NCBI GenBank assembly: GCA_001593685.1
Contig: LUKI01000022.1
Coordinates: 1 to 36,700, forward strand
DNA: 36,700 nt
Direction: 5' to 3'
Source: Gammaproteobacteria bacterium F7
GTDB taxonomy: Bacteria > Pseudomonadota > Gammaproteobacteria > Pseudomonadales > IMCC2047
Positions 1-8,700 of the stretch are shown here, one piece after another. The notes beneath the pieces are model-generated. The model did no database searches. It worked only from the letters and a program-made list of their open reading frames with translations, and was not told the DNA's origin. A program made the position numbers and the translations under genes. The number at the start of each line of letters is the position of its first letter. The stretch's first letter is position 1.

Positions 1-20
1 AGACTGAAAGGAAAGTTTAA

Positions 21-1334
21 ATGAAATACCGTAACTTGGGAAAAAGCCTGGTAGCAGGCCTCGCTATCACCACCTCCGGCTCAGCAATCGCAGCCGGTTC
101 AGCCGTTGAAGAACTCCTCAAAGCGCTTTATCAAAACGGCACTATCGATAAAGCAACTTACGAATTGGTTCAGCAGGCAGCCAAAGCGGAAGACGCACAA
201 AACCGTGAGCAAATTCGTGAAATCTCTGTTGCTGAATCTAAAAAAGTGGCGGGTGATGTCGTTGCTAAAGTTAAAGCCAGCAAACCTGACGTTAAATTAG
301 GCGGTCGCATTCAACTGGACGCGGGCTCGGTTTCCGAAGACAACATGGACCACAACAGCGGTACTGAAATTCGCCGTGCTCGCCTGTTTGCAAAGGGTGA
401 CCTGCATAAGGACTGGGGCTTCAAATTACAATACGATTTTGTTAGTAAAGGGGACAACACTAATGGCATTCAAGATGCCTACCTGGATTACAAGCCACTG
501 AAAATTCGTATTGGCCACGCCAAAGAGCCATTCAGCTTACAGAACATGACCAGCTCCAAGTACACCACCTTTATTGAACGTGGCCTGCCACATGTGTTTG
601 CTGAAGGTCGTAATATCGGTATTCAAACAGTTCGTAACGGTGAAAACTGGATGATCGCTGGCGGCATCTTTGGTGATGGTCGCGATGGAAGTGAAGGCGG
701 TGAAAACAATGAAGGTTGGGGCGCAGCTGCACGTGCAACAATTGCACCGATTCACGCCGATGGCGAAACATTACACCTGGGTACCTCGCTGTCCTACCGC
801 AACATAGGCGGTGATCACACGCTCCAGTTTAAAGAGCGACCCGAAGCCCATATTACTGACACAGAAATTGTTGATACGACTACTTTTGACGCCAACAGCG
901 TCACTCGCGGCGTTCTGGAAGCGGCTTATATTAATGGTCCATTCCATGTTCAGGGCGAGTACTATCGCACCAGCGTTGAGCGTCAACTGGCTGGCAGGAA
1001 AGATGTCACCTTCAGCGGCTACTACGCAGAAGCCGGTCTGTTTCTGACTAACGACACGGTTAACTACAAAGCGTCAAAAGGTTCCTATAGCAAAGTCACA
1101 CCTTCCGGTGAAAACGGCGCCTGGCAAATTGCCGCACGTTTCAGCAGCCTTGATTTGACCGACGAGGACATCAACGGCGGCACTGCAGAAAGCCTTACCT
1201 TTGGCCTGAACTGGTTTGCGACATCGAATATTCGCTTCAGCGCCAATTACGTCAACGTACTTGACGTAGACGGTGGCCCAACCGCTGGTGACGAGCCAAG
1301 CGCCTTCACATTCAGATCACAGGTTGAGTTCTAA
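21..1334 (+). CDS. Phosphate-selective porin (OprO/OprP family), 437 aa
   Basis: Outer-membrane beta-barrel channel expected to pass anions such as phosphate. Seen: a signal peptide with hydrophobic core at residues 8-23 and an Ala-rich cleavage region, then a helical, coiled-coil-like N-terminal stretch (about 28-95) as in OprO/P-type porins. The barrel follows from about residue 97, starting near LGGRIQLDAG and containing the family-like EIRRARLFAKGDLHKDWGFK region. The chain ends in phenylalanine, the usual BAM insertion signal. The start is supported by AAGGA at 8-12, eight bases before ATG. The next gene on the same strand encodes a periplasmic oxyanion-binding protein, so the pair may work in oxyanion capture. 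Substrate specificity (phosphate, polyphosphate or another oxyanion) cannot be read from sequence. Only 20 bases upstream are visible, so no Pho box can be assessed. Confidence 0.85.
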   Translation: MKYRNLGKSLVAGLAITTSGSAIAAGSAVEELLKALYQNGTIDKATYELVQQAAKAEDAQNREQIREISVAESKKVAGDVVAKVKASKPDVKLGGRIQLDAGSVSEDNMDHNSGTEIRRARLFAKGDLHKDWGFKLQYDFVSKGDNTNGIQDAYLDYKPLKIRIGHAKEPFSLQNMTSSKYTTFIERGLPHVFAEGRNIGIQTVRNGENWMIAGGIFGDGRDGSEGGENNEGWGAAARATIAPIHADGETLHLGTSLSYRNIGGDHTLQFKERPEAHITDTEIVDTTTFDANSVTRGVLEAAYINGPFHVQGEYYRTSVERQLAGRKDVTFSGYYAEAGLFLTNDTVNYKASKGSYSKVTPSGENGAWQIAARFSSLDLTDEDINGGTAESLTFGLNWFATSNIRFSANYVNVLDVDGGPTAGDEPSAFTFRSQVEF

Positions 1335-1353
1335 TATCAGCCTAACTCGATGC

Positions 1354-1406
1354 TATTCCGAGCGTTCAGAGGACGCCTTCTAAGACTGCCAACGTCGCTC
1401 GGAATA
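1354..1406. repeat. 11-bp perfect inverted repeat between porin and tupA
   Basis: TATTCCGAGCG at 1354-1364 is the exact reverse complement of 1396-1406, with a 31-base loop; the stem can grow by pairing TT with AA if one base bulges. It lies 20 bases after the porin stop and 32 bases before the tupA ATG. No T-run follows either arm, so it is not a standard intrinsic terminator. It could be an operator, an mRNA stabiliser or an attenuator controlling tupA relative to the porin. Confidence 0.6.
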
Positions 1407-1437
1407 ACAACGCAAACCCTTGCAACAGGATAAGATT

Positions 1438-2250
1438 ATGAAATCCGTTAAGCTGTTATCAGCCTTAATACTGACACTGTTTGTTTCTTCTACGGCCCAG
1501 GCCGAGGAAATACAGCGCCTTCGCCTAGCAACAACAACAAGCACCGATAATTCTGGCCTGCTAGCCGTTTTACACCCCGTTTTTGAAGCCAAGCACAATA
1601 TCAAAGTTGACGTCATTGCCGTCGGCACCGGTAAAGCGCTTCGTCTGGGCAGCAACGGCGACGTTGATGTGGTCATGGTTCATGCACCCGGAGCCGAAAA
1701 GAAATTTGTCGCCGAGGGCAGCGGTGTTGAGCGTCTGCCAGTCATGCATAATGATTTTGTTATTCTCGGCCCTAAAGCTGACCCTGCTCAGGTTAAATCA
1801 GCCACAGACATGAATGATGTTCTGCATCGCATCGCCAACAACAAAGCCGATTTCGTATCGCGCGGTGACGATTCAGGCACCCATAAAAAAGAAAAAAGCC
1901 TCTGGCAGGCCGCTAACATCACACCAGAAGGCAGCTGGTATCTGGCCGCAGGTCAAGGTATGGGAGCTGTTTTACAAATGGCTAACAACAAAGCCGCTTA
2001 TACAATGTCTGACCGCGGTACATATTTAGCCTATATCAACAAAGTTGACCTGGATGTCGTGTATGAAGGTGCGCCACCTCTACTGAACCCCTACTCAGTT
2101 ATTCTGGTTAACCCGAAAAAACACCCGCACGTTAAAACTGAGCTTGCCCAGCGCTACGTTGATTTCATTCGTAGCGAAGAGGGTCAACATATCATCGCTA
2201 ACTTTAAAGTTAACGGCGAGCTACTGTTTCATCCGGATGTCATAAAATAG
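1438..2250 (+). CDS. tupA: TupA-like tungstate/oxyanion ABC transporter substrate-binding protein
   Basis: Periplasmic binding protein, 270 aa. Seen: signal peptide (residues 1-22, ending AQA before EE), then LRLATTTSTDNSGLL, the TTTS motif typical of TupA/WtpA-like proteins. Further motifs are GTGKALRLGSNGDVDVVMVHAP and DDSGTHKKEKSLW, which are oxyanion-ligand loops in this family. I chose ATG 1438 over an upstream TTG at 1420 because AGGA (1427-1430) is seven bases before it and the signal peptide starts cleanly there. No permease (TupB) or ATPase (TupC) gene follows; the next gene is convergent ibpA. It is therefore an orphan binding protein in this window, working with a transporter encoded elsewhere or as a sensor partner. 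Tungstate is the family's usual ligand; molybdate or phosphate is possible. Confidence 0.8.
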   Translation: MKSVKLLSALILTLFVSSTAQAEEIQRLRLATTTSTDNSGLLAVLHPVFEAKHNIKVDVIAVGTGKALRLGSNGDVDVVMVHAPGAEKKFVAEGSGVERLPVMHNDFVILGPKADPAQVKSATDMNDVLHRIANNKADFVSRGDDSGTHKKEKSLWQAANITPEGSWYLAAGQGMGAVLQMANNKAAYTMSDRGTYLAYINKVDLDVVYEGAPPLLNPYSVILVNPKKHPHVKTELAQRYVDFIRSEEGQHIIANFKVNGELLFHPDVIK

Positions 2251-2310
2251 CACTACCATTGTTATCGCTTGGCTGTGTTTGGGTATCAATCCCCCCCTGA
2301 TTCCGAACAC

Positions 2311-2344
2311 AAAAAAGGGAGGCATTTGCCTCCCTTCCCTTTTT
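2311..2344. terminator. Bidirectional intrinsic terminator (tupA / ibpA)
   Basis: Stem GGGAGGC (2317-2323) / GCCTCCC (2328-2334) with ATTT loop, extended by AA/TT pairs. An A-run lies on the left and a T-rich run on the right, so it can end transcription from both convergent genes. Confidence 0.85.
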
Positions 2345-2358
2345 ACCATTAATGATCG

Positions 2359-2847
2359 TTAAGCGGCGTCAACCTTCTCTGCTTTATCCGCCTCAATCGC
2401 TTGATCTTCCAATTGTTTATTGAGGTTAGCACCAGAACCAATACTAATTTTCCTTGGTTTCATCGCCTCAGGAATTTCACGCACCAAATCAATAAATAAC
2501 AAGCCATTTTCCATCGCAGCTCCCGTTACTTTGACATAATCGGCGAGCTGGAATTTACGCTCAAAATTACGCGCCGCAATACCTTGATGCAGGTAATGAC
2601 GCTGTGTTTTATCTTCAGCCTTAACACCGGTCACAGTAAGGGTATTGTGTTCAGACTCAATGTTCAGCTCATCTTCGCTGAAGCCGGCCACCGCCATGCT
2701 GATGCGATACTCATCATCTGACACCAATTCGATGTTGTAGGGTGGGTAGCTGGGTTGTTCATTACGGCTGGCGGCATCCAACATAGACGCCATACGGTCA
2801 AAACCAACAGTTGAACGGAATAGGGGTGATAAATCTAATCGTGCCAT
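2359..2847 (-). CDS. ibpA: Small heat-shock protein, IbpA type (Hsp20)
   Basis: ATP-independent holdase chaperone that binds unfolding proteins and passes them to DnaK/ClpB. Seen: N-terminus DLSPLFRSTVGFDRM, the IbpA signature; alpha-crystallin domain about residues 35-130 with YPPYNIEL, VAGFSEDEL and GIAARNFERKFQLAD; and an acidic/polar tail. The conserved C-terminal IxI-type contact may be the ISIG stretch. Two in-frame ATGs exist (2853 and 2847). The second has GAGAGGA at ideal spacing (about 8) and aligns with the usual IbpA start, while the first sits almost on the ribosome site, so 2847 (162 aa) is chosen. Regulation: sigma-32 promoter at 2962-2990 and a folded leader, both annotated separately. 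It stands alone, divergent from no gene, between a terminator and an intergenic repeat. Confidence 0.93.
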   Translation of the reverse strand: MARLDLSPLFRSTVGFDRMASMLDAASRNEQPSYPPYNIELVSDDEYRISMAVAGFSEDELNIESEHNTLTVTGVKAEDKTQRHYLHQGIAARNFERKFQLADYVKVTGAAMENGLLFIDLVREIPEAMKPRKISIGSGANLNKQLEDQAIEADKAEKVDAA

Positions 2848-2955
2848 GCTCATATCCTCTCAATTAAGCAATATGTTTGACTGTCAAACGGGCTGCCATC
2901 AGGCCAGCTATTGTCAGTCAGTTTATGAAGTTCAGGCCTCCATTGAGCGCCTGTA
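2848..2955 (-). promoter_or_regulatory. Candidate ROSE-like RNA thermometer in ibpA 5' leader
   Basis: The roughly 108-base leader folds by eye into four successive hairpins. They are CAGGC/GCCTG (2933-2953); GCTG/CAGC with inner pairs (2892-2908); GTTTGA/TCAAAC with a 3-base loop (2875-2889); and a last one in which AUAUUGCU (2874-2867) faces AGAGGAUAU (2860-2852). UUGCU opposite the Shine-Dalgarno AGGA is the hallmark of ROSE elements, which melt on heating to free the ribosome site of small heat-shock genes. Folding is manual, not computed. Confidence 0.65.
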
Positions 2956-2961
2956 CTATTG

Positions 2962-2990
2962 ATATAGGGATATAAAAAATGCTTTTCAAG
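2962..2990 (-). promoter_or_regulatory. Sigma-32 (RpoH) promoter of ibpA
   Basis: On the minus strand, CTTGAAA (2990-2984) is a perfect -35 and CCCTATAT (2969-2962) matches the consensus CCCCATNT -10 with one mismatch; the spacer is 14 bases. It lies about 115 bases before ibpA. Confidence 0.85.
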
Positions 2991-3012
2991 GGACTTTTTT
3001 TAAAAAATTTAA

Positions 3013-3236
3013 GGCCCCTCTGACCAGTCGCATCGCGAAGCTTGTATACCGCCGCCACACAATAAACGAAGCAATGCCAGCAGTGGATATTTTCCCCACG
3101 CCCTTACAAACTGGGCTTTTGCGAGCAGTTTACGGCATTGAAGCCTTTACAAAAGGCCAGTCATTCGCTGTAGGTTTCGCCCGGCATCTCATCTCGAGAA
3201 GCACCAGCGCAGCTATCATGGACTAAACCAGAGGCG
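3013..3236 (+). repeat. Dispersed intergenic repeat, copy A (MITE-like)
   Basis: About 224 bases, clearly homologous over most of its length to 29007-29276. Shared blocks include CGCGAAG-TTG-AT-CCG--GC-A-ACAA-AA-CG-AGCAA (3034-3073), GTGGAT-TTTT (3082-3093), TTGAAGCCTTT-C-AA (3138-3153), GTAGG/CAGG-TTCGCC (3170-3182) and GCGCAG--ATCATGGA (3207-3222). Ends carry weak inverted CCTCTG...AGTC motifs. Relative to copy B it lacks about 40 bases near its left end. It fills the space between the ibpA promoter and the stop codon of the lpxL-like gene. No open reading frame is shared by the copies. Confidence 0.75.
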
Positions 3237-3239
3237 CTT

Positions 3240-4070
3240 TTATTTCCAGCGCCGATTACTCCACAACCAGTCTTCGGGGGTCTCCATAATTTGCTCTTCC
3301 AGTTTGCGTATATAACGCTCCGTTACCGGGTACGAATCACGCTCTTTTTTATAGGGTGGTTCAGCTAACAACTCAAAAGCCAGCTGGTAACGGCCACGCG
3401 ACAGGCGTGTCATTTTCATAAAAACCACGGGGATCTTTACAAACTGAGCAATTTTTTCTGGTCCAATGAAGCACCGCGTTTCGCGATTGAGGAATTGTGT
3501 GACATGCGCACGGCCTTTATTTCGGGGGCGCTGATCAGCAAGAATGCCGTACACCCGCTGCGAACGTTTTCGTTTTACGACTTCGTTCATAAATTCCTGA
3601 TGGGGAATCGGCTCAACATTAAAACGTGACCGAGTTTCGTACATAAAACGATCAACATTTTTATTATGCAACGGCTTATATACCGCGTTTACAGGTATCG
3701 GCAACTTGGCCCCAAGAGATAACAGCAACCACTCCCAGTTACAGCAATGCCCCCCCAGTAAAATAAAAGAGCTACCCTGATCCAGTAACGACTCCAGTAA
3801 CTCGATGTTCTTGAATTGCACTCGCTCACTAACTTCTTCTCGGCTCATATGGCCTGAATAAAGCGCTTCCACCGTCACATCGGAAAAGCCTCGATAAAAC
3901 TTTTTCGCAATCAGCTTTCGTTCAGCTGCGCTCTTATCCGGAAACGCCTGTTGCAAATGCGCGGCCACAACCTTTCGTCGATAACGTACGACATAATAGA
4001 GCAAACAATACAGAACACCGGAAAACAGGTATAAAACCGGCAGCGGAAGTTTAGATAACAGTTTTAACAT
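3240..4070 (-). CDS. LpxL/HtrB-family lysophospholipid (lipid A) acyltransferase
   Basis: 276 aa, expected inner-membrane enzyme adding a secondary acyl chain to lipid A or a related acceptor. Seen: one N-terminal membrane segment (about residues 7-27), then the acyltransferase domain with the HX4E catalytic motif in GGHCCNWEW (about residues 110-118). Basic stretches and the AVYKPLHNKNVDRFM and GILADQRPRNKGRAHVTQFLNRET regions are typical of this family. It ends in EDWLWSNRRWK, also usual. The frame stays open upstream to 4337, but ATG 4070 gives the normal N-terminus; no strong ribosome site is visible. It is a little shorter than E. coli LpxL (about 306 aa). It is divergent from the M16 gene. 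Which acyl position or donor it uses cannot be told. Confidence 0.85.
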   Translation of the reverse strand: MLKLLSKLPLPVLYLFSGVLYCLLYYVVRYRRKVVAAHLQQAFPDKSAAERKLIAKKFYRGFSDVTVEALYSGHMSREEVSERVQFKNIELLESLLDQGSSFILLGGHCCNWEWLLLSLGAKLPIPVNAVYKPLHNKNVDRFMYETRSRFNVEPIPHQEFMNEVVKRKRSQRVYGILADQRPRNKGRAHVTQFLNRETRCFIGPEKIAQFVKIPVVFMKMTRLSRGRYQLAFELLAEPPYKKERDSYPVTERYIRKLEEQIMETPEDWLWSNRRWK

Positions 4071-4255
4071 TAACGGATCACAGCCTTGGAAAACCAGACC
4101 ATTATAGGCATGTGCTGCGTTAGTGGAAGACACTTGATACGGGAAAACCTCACTTAACGAATAAAAGCAGGCCACCCATGGGCCGATGATCGAACCTACG
4201 TTAGAATCGGCGGTCTGTTTTGAACAGTCTTTTGATACCGGCAAGGATTCTTTAC

Positions 4256-7129
4256 GTGCACAAACAACTCTCGCTTCACATACAACTTTCAATAGCGATT
4301 TTCCTGTCCTTGATGATCGCCGCCTGCAGCACAACATTGCCGCCTAAAAGCGCCTCTAGCGATATTATTAAAAGCCCTATTGATGAACGTGACTACCTCG
4401 CCTTTAAACTCGATAACGAGCTTCAGGTGATGGTCATTTCTGACCCTAAAGCCGATAAAGCGGCCGCGTCACTCAGTGTTAATGTCGGCAGCGGTTCCGA
4501 TCCAAAAGATCGTGAAGGTTTGGCGCACTTCCTTGAGCACATGCTATTTCTTGGCACTGAAAAATACCCCGAAGCCGATGCCTACCAGCAATTTATTAGC
4601 CAACATGGTGGTTCGCACAACGCCTATACAGCCTTTGAAGAAACCAATTATTTTTTTGATATTAATGCACCACACCTGGCGTCAGCACTGGATCAGTTTG
4701 CGCAGTTTTTTATTGCCCCCTTGTTCAACCCTGAGTATGTCGAGCGCGAAAAACATGCCGTATATTCCGAGTACCAGGCAAAAATAAAAGACGATAGCCG
4801 ATTACAGTACGAGCTTATTAAAACCGTTAGCAACCCTTTACACCCTTTTTCACAATTTTCAGTAGGCAGCTTGGCGACGCTTGCTGACCGTGAAGGACAG
4901 CCTGTTCGAGACGACTTGCTGGCCTTTTATCGTCAGCATTATTCCGCCAACCGCATGACACTCGTGGTACTCGGAAAACAATCGGTCAATGAGCTGCAAA
5001 AAATGGTCAGCGAACGTTTTGCCGCTATTGCCAACCACAACAGCCCAGTGCCTCATTTTAAGGAACCTTTATTTGCTGATGGCCAGCTACCGCTTCGCAT
5101 TAACACCCAGCCCAATAAAGACTTAAAACAGATTAAATATTTATTCCCAATACCCAGTAGCCGCCCATTTTATGACAGCAAACCGGTTCACTACGTAAGC
5201 AACCTGCTTGGTCACGAAGGCAAAGGAAGCCTGCTGTCCTATTTAAAGGAACAGGGTTGGGCCGAAGGCCTCAGCGCCGGCATTGGCTTTGAAGATAACG
5301 AGCAGGCCAGTCTGCAAATCAGTATTAACCTGACTGATCAGGGCCTCCACAATACTGACGCCATCACCCAGGCGCTATTTCAAACCATTGCTCTCATCAA
5401 GCAACAGGGCATTGAAAGCTGGCGTTATCAGGAGCAGGCACAGCTTGCACAACTGGACTTCCAATTTCAGGAACAGAGCAGCAGCATGCACCTCGTCACC
5501 CGCTTGGCCAGCCGTCTCAAACAGCTGCCCCCGCAGCAGGTACTGAGCGCCCCCTATCAAATGACGGATTTTGATCCGCAGTTGATTAGCGCTTATCTAG
5601 ATGCTCTTAATCCACACAATATGCTAATGATGGTGGTCGATAAAAATGCTGCTGTCGATCAGGTCAGCCAGCATTTCAAGGCCAGATACGCGATCCAGCG
5701 CTTCGATGCCAAACAGCTGACGTCTTGGGCCAACAACCCGGCAACAGATACCATTGAGCTACCGGCCAACAATCCGTTTATCGCCGAACAGTTAAGTCTT
5801 ATTCAGGCGCCCGATGTCACCCCCCTGAAACCTCAACAGCAGGTAAGCGCCCAAGGCACGTCCTGGTGGCATAGCATTGATACCAGTTTTAAAACGCCCA
5901 AGGCAGATTTTTATGTCACGCTGCGTTCGCCACTGGCAAACCAATCAGCCCGCTATACGGCACTGACCGCCCTGTACGTTAAAACGGTTAACGACCAGCT
6001 TAACGAGTTCAGCTATCCAGCCATGCTGGCCGGGTTAAATTACCAACTCTACCGGCACGTACGCGGCATCAGCCTGCGTATTTCCGGCTATCAGGATAAG
6101 CAACCACTACTTTTAGACGAAGTTCTCAAGGCCTTGAAAAACCCACACACAACGACCGAGACATTTAATCGTCACCGTAATGAATTACTGCGCCAGTGGC
6201 GTAACGCTTCTCGACAAAAACCTTATCAGCAGGGGCTATCGAAAACCTCTTACCTTGTCACAAATCCGAGCTGGCAAGAGCAGCAGTTAATGGCGGCGTT
6301 GGCATCGACCACCCCCGAGCAACTACGACATTTCGCCAACCAATTTTTAAGCCAGCTGGATATTGAAGTGCTCGGTAATGGCAATATTAGCCATGCTGAA
6401 ATGACCGCCCGAGTTGCTCAAATTGAAAACCGATTGGCCACCCAAAAACCAGCCCAGGCGATTGCCCGCCCCAACATCCAGCAGTTGCCTGACAACCAGA
6501 AACTGCTCCACCAATTTACCGTGCAACACAGCGATAACGCTGTCACCCTGTACATACAAGGCGACAACAAGCAGGTCAGTAATCGCGCTAAATACGCCCT
6601 GCTCAATCAAATTTTATCAACGCCCTTTTACTACCAGTTACGCACCCGTCAACAATTGGGTTATATCGTTTTCAGCAGCCCGATGACGTTGCTCGAGGTA
6701 CCCGCGCTGGCATTTACCGTTCAATCCCCCAACAGCTCTCCAGAAAAGCTGATCACCGCCATTGAAGACTTCATGACCAACGCCAGCAGCACCCTGGAAA
6801 CACTTGACGAAGCAGCACTACAAACCCACAAACAGGCGTTAATTGGTCGTATTATGGAAAGAGACAGCCGCCTCAACCAGCGCAGCAATCGCTACTGGCG
6901 AGAAATTGATCGGCAGAATGTTGATTTTGATAGCCGCGAACAACTGGTCGCCGCCATTAAGGCCGTTGACTTGAGCAGCCTACGGACACTTTATCAGCAG
7001 GATTTCATCAATCGACCTCGGCAGTTAGCCGTGGTCGCAACGGCAAATCAGCAGCCAATTCCACTAAAGGATTATCAACCTGTTGATCAGGCTAGCTTAA
7101 GAGCACTGAAGACGGGTTTTGTTAACTAA
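4256..7129 (+). CDS. M16-family zinc metallopeptidase, pitrilysin-like lipoprotein
   Basis: 957 aa peptidase likely degrading peptides in the periplasm, anchored by lipid. Seen: signal sequence with lipobox LMIAAC (Cys 24), inverted zinc motif HFLEH (His91, Glu94, His95), and the third ligand Glu172 in HAVYSE, 77 residues after His95 as in pitrilysin. The middle and C-terminal inactive M16 lobes follow, including RTRQQLGYIVFS near residue 800, the insulysin-type substrate-binding region. Start: the frame opens at a TTG (4220), but GTG 4256 has AAGGA eight bases upstream and yields a proper lipoprotein signal, so it is preferred. Length matches the 950-960 aa protease III class. It is transcribed alone and ends in hairpins convergent with sbcB. 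Physiological substrate unknown. Confidence 0.88.
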   Translation: MHKQLSLHIQLSIAIFLSLMIAACSTTLPPKSASSDIIKSPIDERDYLAFKLDNELQVMVISDPKADKAAASLSVNVGSGSDPKDREGLAHFLEHMLFLGTEKYPEADAYQQFISQHGGSHNAYTAFEETNYFFDINAPHLASALDQFAQFFIAPLFNPEYVEREKHAVYSEYQAKIKDDSRLQYELIKTVSNPLHPFSQFSVGSLATLADREGQPVRDDLLAFYRQHYSANRMTLVVLGKQSVNELQKMVSERFAAIANHNSPVPHFKEPLFADGQLPLRINTQPNKDLKQIKYLFPIPSSRPFYDSKPVHYVSNLLGHEGKGSLLSYLKEQGWAEGLSAGIGFEDNEQASLQISINLTDQGLHNTDAITQALFQTIALIKQQGIESWRYQEQAQLAQLDFQFQEQSSSMHLVTRLASRLKQLPPQQVLSAPYQMTDFDPQLISAYLDALNPHNMLMMVVDKNAAVDQVSQHFKARYAIQRFDAKQLTSWANNPATDTIELPANNPFIAEQLSLIQAPDVTPLKPQQQVSAQGTSWWHSIDTSFKTPKADFYVTLRSPLANQSARYTALTALYVKTVNDQLNEFSYPAMLAGLNYQLYRHVRGISLRISGYQDKQPLLLDEVLKALKNPHTTTETFNRHRNELLRQWRNASRQKPYQQGLSKTSYLVTNPSWQEQQLMAALASTTPEQLRHFANQFLSQLDIEVLGNGNISHAEMTARVAQIENRLATQKPAQAIARPNIQQLPDNQKLLHQFTVQHSDNAVTLYIQGDNKQVSNRAKYALLNQILSTPFYYQLRTRQQLGYIVFSSPMTLLEVPALAFTVQSPNSSPEKLITAIEDFMTNASSTLETLDEAALQTHKQALIGRIMERDSRLNQRSNRYWREIDRQNVDFDSREQLVAAIKAVDLSSLRTLYQQDFINRPRQLAVVATANQQPIPLKDYQPVDQASLRALKTGFVN

Positions 7130-7133
7130 CACC

Positions 7134-7192
7134 GGCCAGCCGAACTGGCCATTTACTAAACACTCACGGCTGAGGATCGCTCAGCCGTGAGT
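7134..7192. terminator. Two hairpins between convergent M16 and sbcB genes
   Basis: GGCCAG (7134-7139)/CTGGCC (7145-7150), then a perfect 13-bp stem (7162-7174 / 7180-7192) with GATCG loop. Neither has a good T-run, so termination may be inefficient or factor-assisted. The long perfect stem would also block 3' exonucleases. Confidence 0.55.
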
Positions 7193-7210
7193 CAGTATTC
7201 TTGACCAGAG

Positions 7211-8647
7211 CTAGTCCAGACTCTCCTGCAACGACACACCGTACGCCTGTAACTGGATCAATATCTGCTTTTGCTCAAGCGTGGTCTGTGGCGCATTCAT
7301 CAACGCCTCAATTCGCTGATAGTAGCTATCCAGCGTCAAGCGGCTACCGACTGTTTCGTCATCAAAACAACGTCGACGGAACACCTGCCATTGAGCGCGC
7401 TCTTCATCACTCAGGGTAGCGGGATAGTTTCTGGCACGATAACGGAACAGCATGTCCGGCAAACGTGCATCCCTGAAGGGCAAGTTTGCTGCACTTAGCT
7501 GCTCAGGGGTCATCTGCCGCAGTTCCTCCATCAACTGCCGATCATGGCTACTGAAAAAACCACCACTGTAGAGTGCCTGGTCCGGGTCATCTGGCGTTTC
7601 AAATTCTCGACTTGAGAACACGGCCTGTACCTTTTCCGCAATACCGGCCACAGCTTTAATATGCTCCAAGTTGGCTCGACAGGCAGTTAAATCAATGCCC
7701 AACCGCTCCGCGGCTTCGGCGCTGACAACATTAACTGGCGCGACAATCGGGCATTTATTGATATGCACGGCTTTGATGGGCACGCGTTCAACACCTTCCG
7801 GCATATCTTCGCGACGTGTAAAGATACGCTCGGCAATTTGCTCCGCTGACAGACGCAATAATGGCTCGGGGTCAACACTCAGATCGTAGACGTAAACGGC
7901 ATTTTTATTGACGACATCGCGTGCCAACGGCACCACAATAGCCGCACAGCCTCTGTCGGCGGGAAACATCGAAGAAATATGCAACACTGGTTTTTGCGCG
8001 ACAACATTGAGCTGCTGATCGACCAAGCGCTTATCACGATGCTTGTAAACATAATCATAAAGCTTCGGCTGCTTTGTTTTGATCAATTTTGCCAATTCGA
8101 TGGTCGCCCATACATCGGACAACGCGTCGTGCGCTGCTTCATGGCTGATACCGTTGGCGGCCGTGAGCTGCTCCAGCTTAAAGCTGGGGCTGCCATCCTC
8201 ATGCTCAGGCCAATTGATACCCTCCGGGCGTAATGCTCGTGTCAGGCGTACCATATCGATAATGTCCCAACGCGAATTGCCATGTTGCCACTCTCGGGCA
8301 TAGGGGTCATAAAAGTTGCGATACAGGGCGTTGCGCGTCACTTCATCATCAAAGCGGATACTGTTATAACCCGCCACACAGGTACCAGGCTCAGCAAATT
8401 GTTCATGAATACGGGCGATAAATTCAGCTTCCGGCACACCTTCCTGTAGTGCCTGCTGTGGCGTAATGCCCGTGATCAGGCAGGCTTCCGGGTGTGGCAG
8501 TACATCGTCGGCCGGTTTGCAAAAAAACACGTCGGGATCACCAATAATATTGAACTGCTCGTCGGTGCGAATACCGGCAAATTGACAGGGCCGGTCACGA
8601 AAAGGGTCCGCACCAAAGGTTTCAAAGTCATACCAGTAGAAGCTCAT
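7211..8647 (-). CDS. sbcB: Exodeoxyribonuclease I (SbcB)
   Basis: 3'-5' single-strand DNA exonuclease of the DEDD superfamily acting in mismatch repair and recombination, binding SSB. 478 aa, as usual. Seen: exonuclease motif I FYWYDFETFGADP (Asp7, Glu9), motif II region VAGYNSIRFDDEVTRN, motif III GISHEAAHDALSDVWATIELAKL with His/Asp, and the ExoI-specific C-terminal domains including YSGGFFSSHDRQLM and LLFRYRARNYP-like text (DMLFRYRARNYPATL). ATG 8647 gives the standard N-terminus. It is flanked downstream by the M16 convergent hairpins and separated from pilU by a terminator, so it is probably a single-gene unit. Confidence 0.95.
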   Translation of the reverse strand: MSFYWYDFETFGADPFRDRPCQFAGIRTDEQFNIIGDPDVFFCKPADDVLPHPEACLITGITPQQALQEGVPEAEFIARIHEQFAEPGTCVAGYNSIRFDDEVTRNALYRNFYDPYAREWQHGNSRWDIIDMVRLTRALRPEGINWPEHEDGSPSFKLEQLTAANGISHEAAHDALSDVWATIELAKLIKTKQPKLYDYVYKHRDKRLVDQQLNVVAQKPVLHISSMFPADRGCAAIVVPLARDVVNKNAVYVYDLSVDPEPLLRLSAEQIAERIFTRREDMPEGVERVPIKAVHINKCPIVAPVNVVSAEAAERLGIDLTACRANLEHIKAVAGIAEKVQAVFSSREFETPDDPDQALYSGGFFSSHDRQLMEELRQMTPEQLSAANLPFRDARLPDMLFRYRARNYPATLSDEERAQWQVFRRRCFDDETVGSRLTLDSYYQRIEALMNAPQTTLEQKQILIQLQAYGVSLQESLD

Positions 8648-8700
8648 AGTCCATTATCCATCGAAAGGTGGGTGTCCATTGTAGGGGAATTGGAGCACAA

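Noticed and set aside
7162-7192. Long perfect hairpin after the M16 gene as a mobile-element end
   Set aside because: No partner repeat or transposase is nearby, and its place between convergent stops fits a transcript-end structure.
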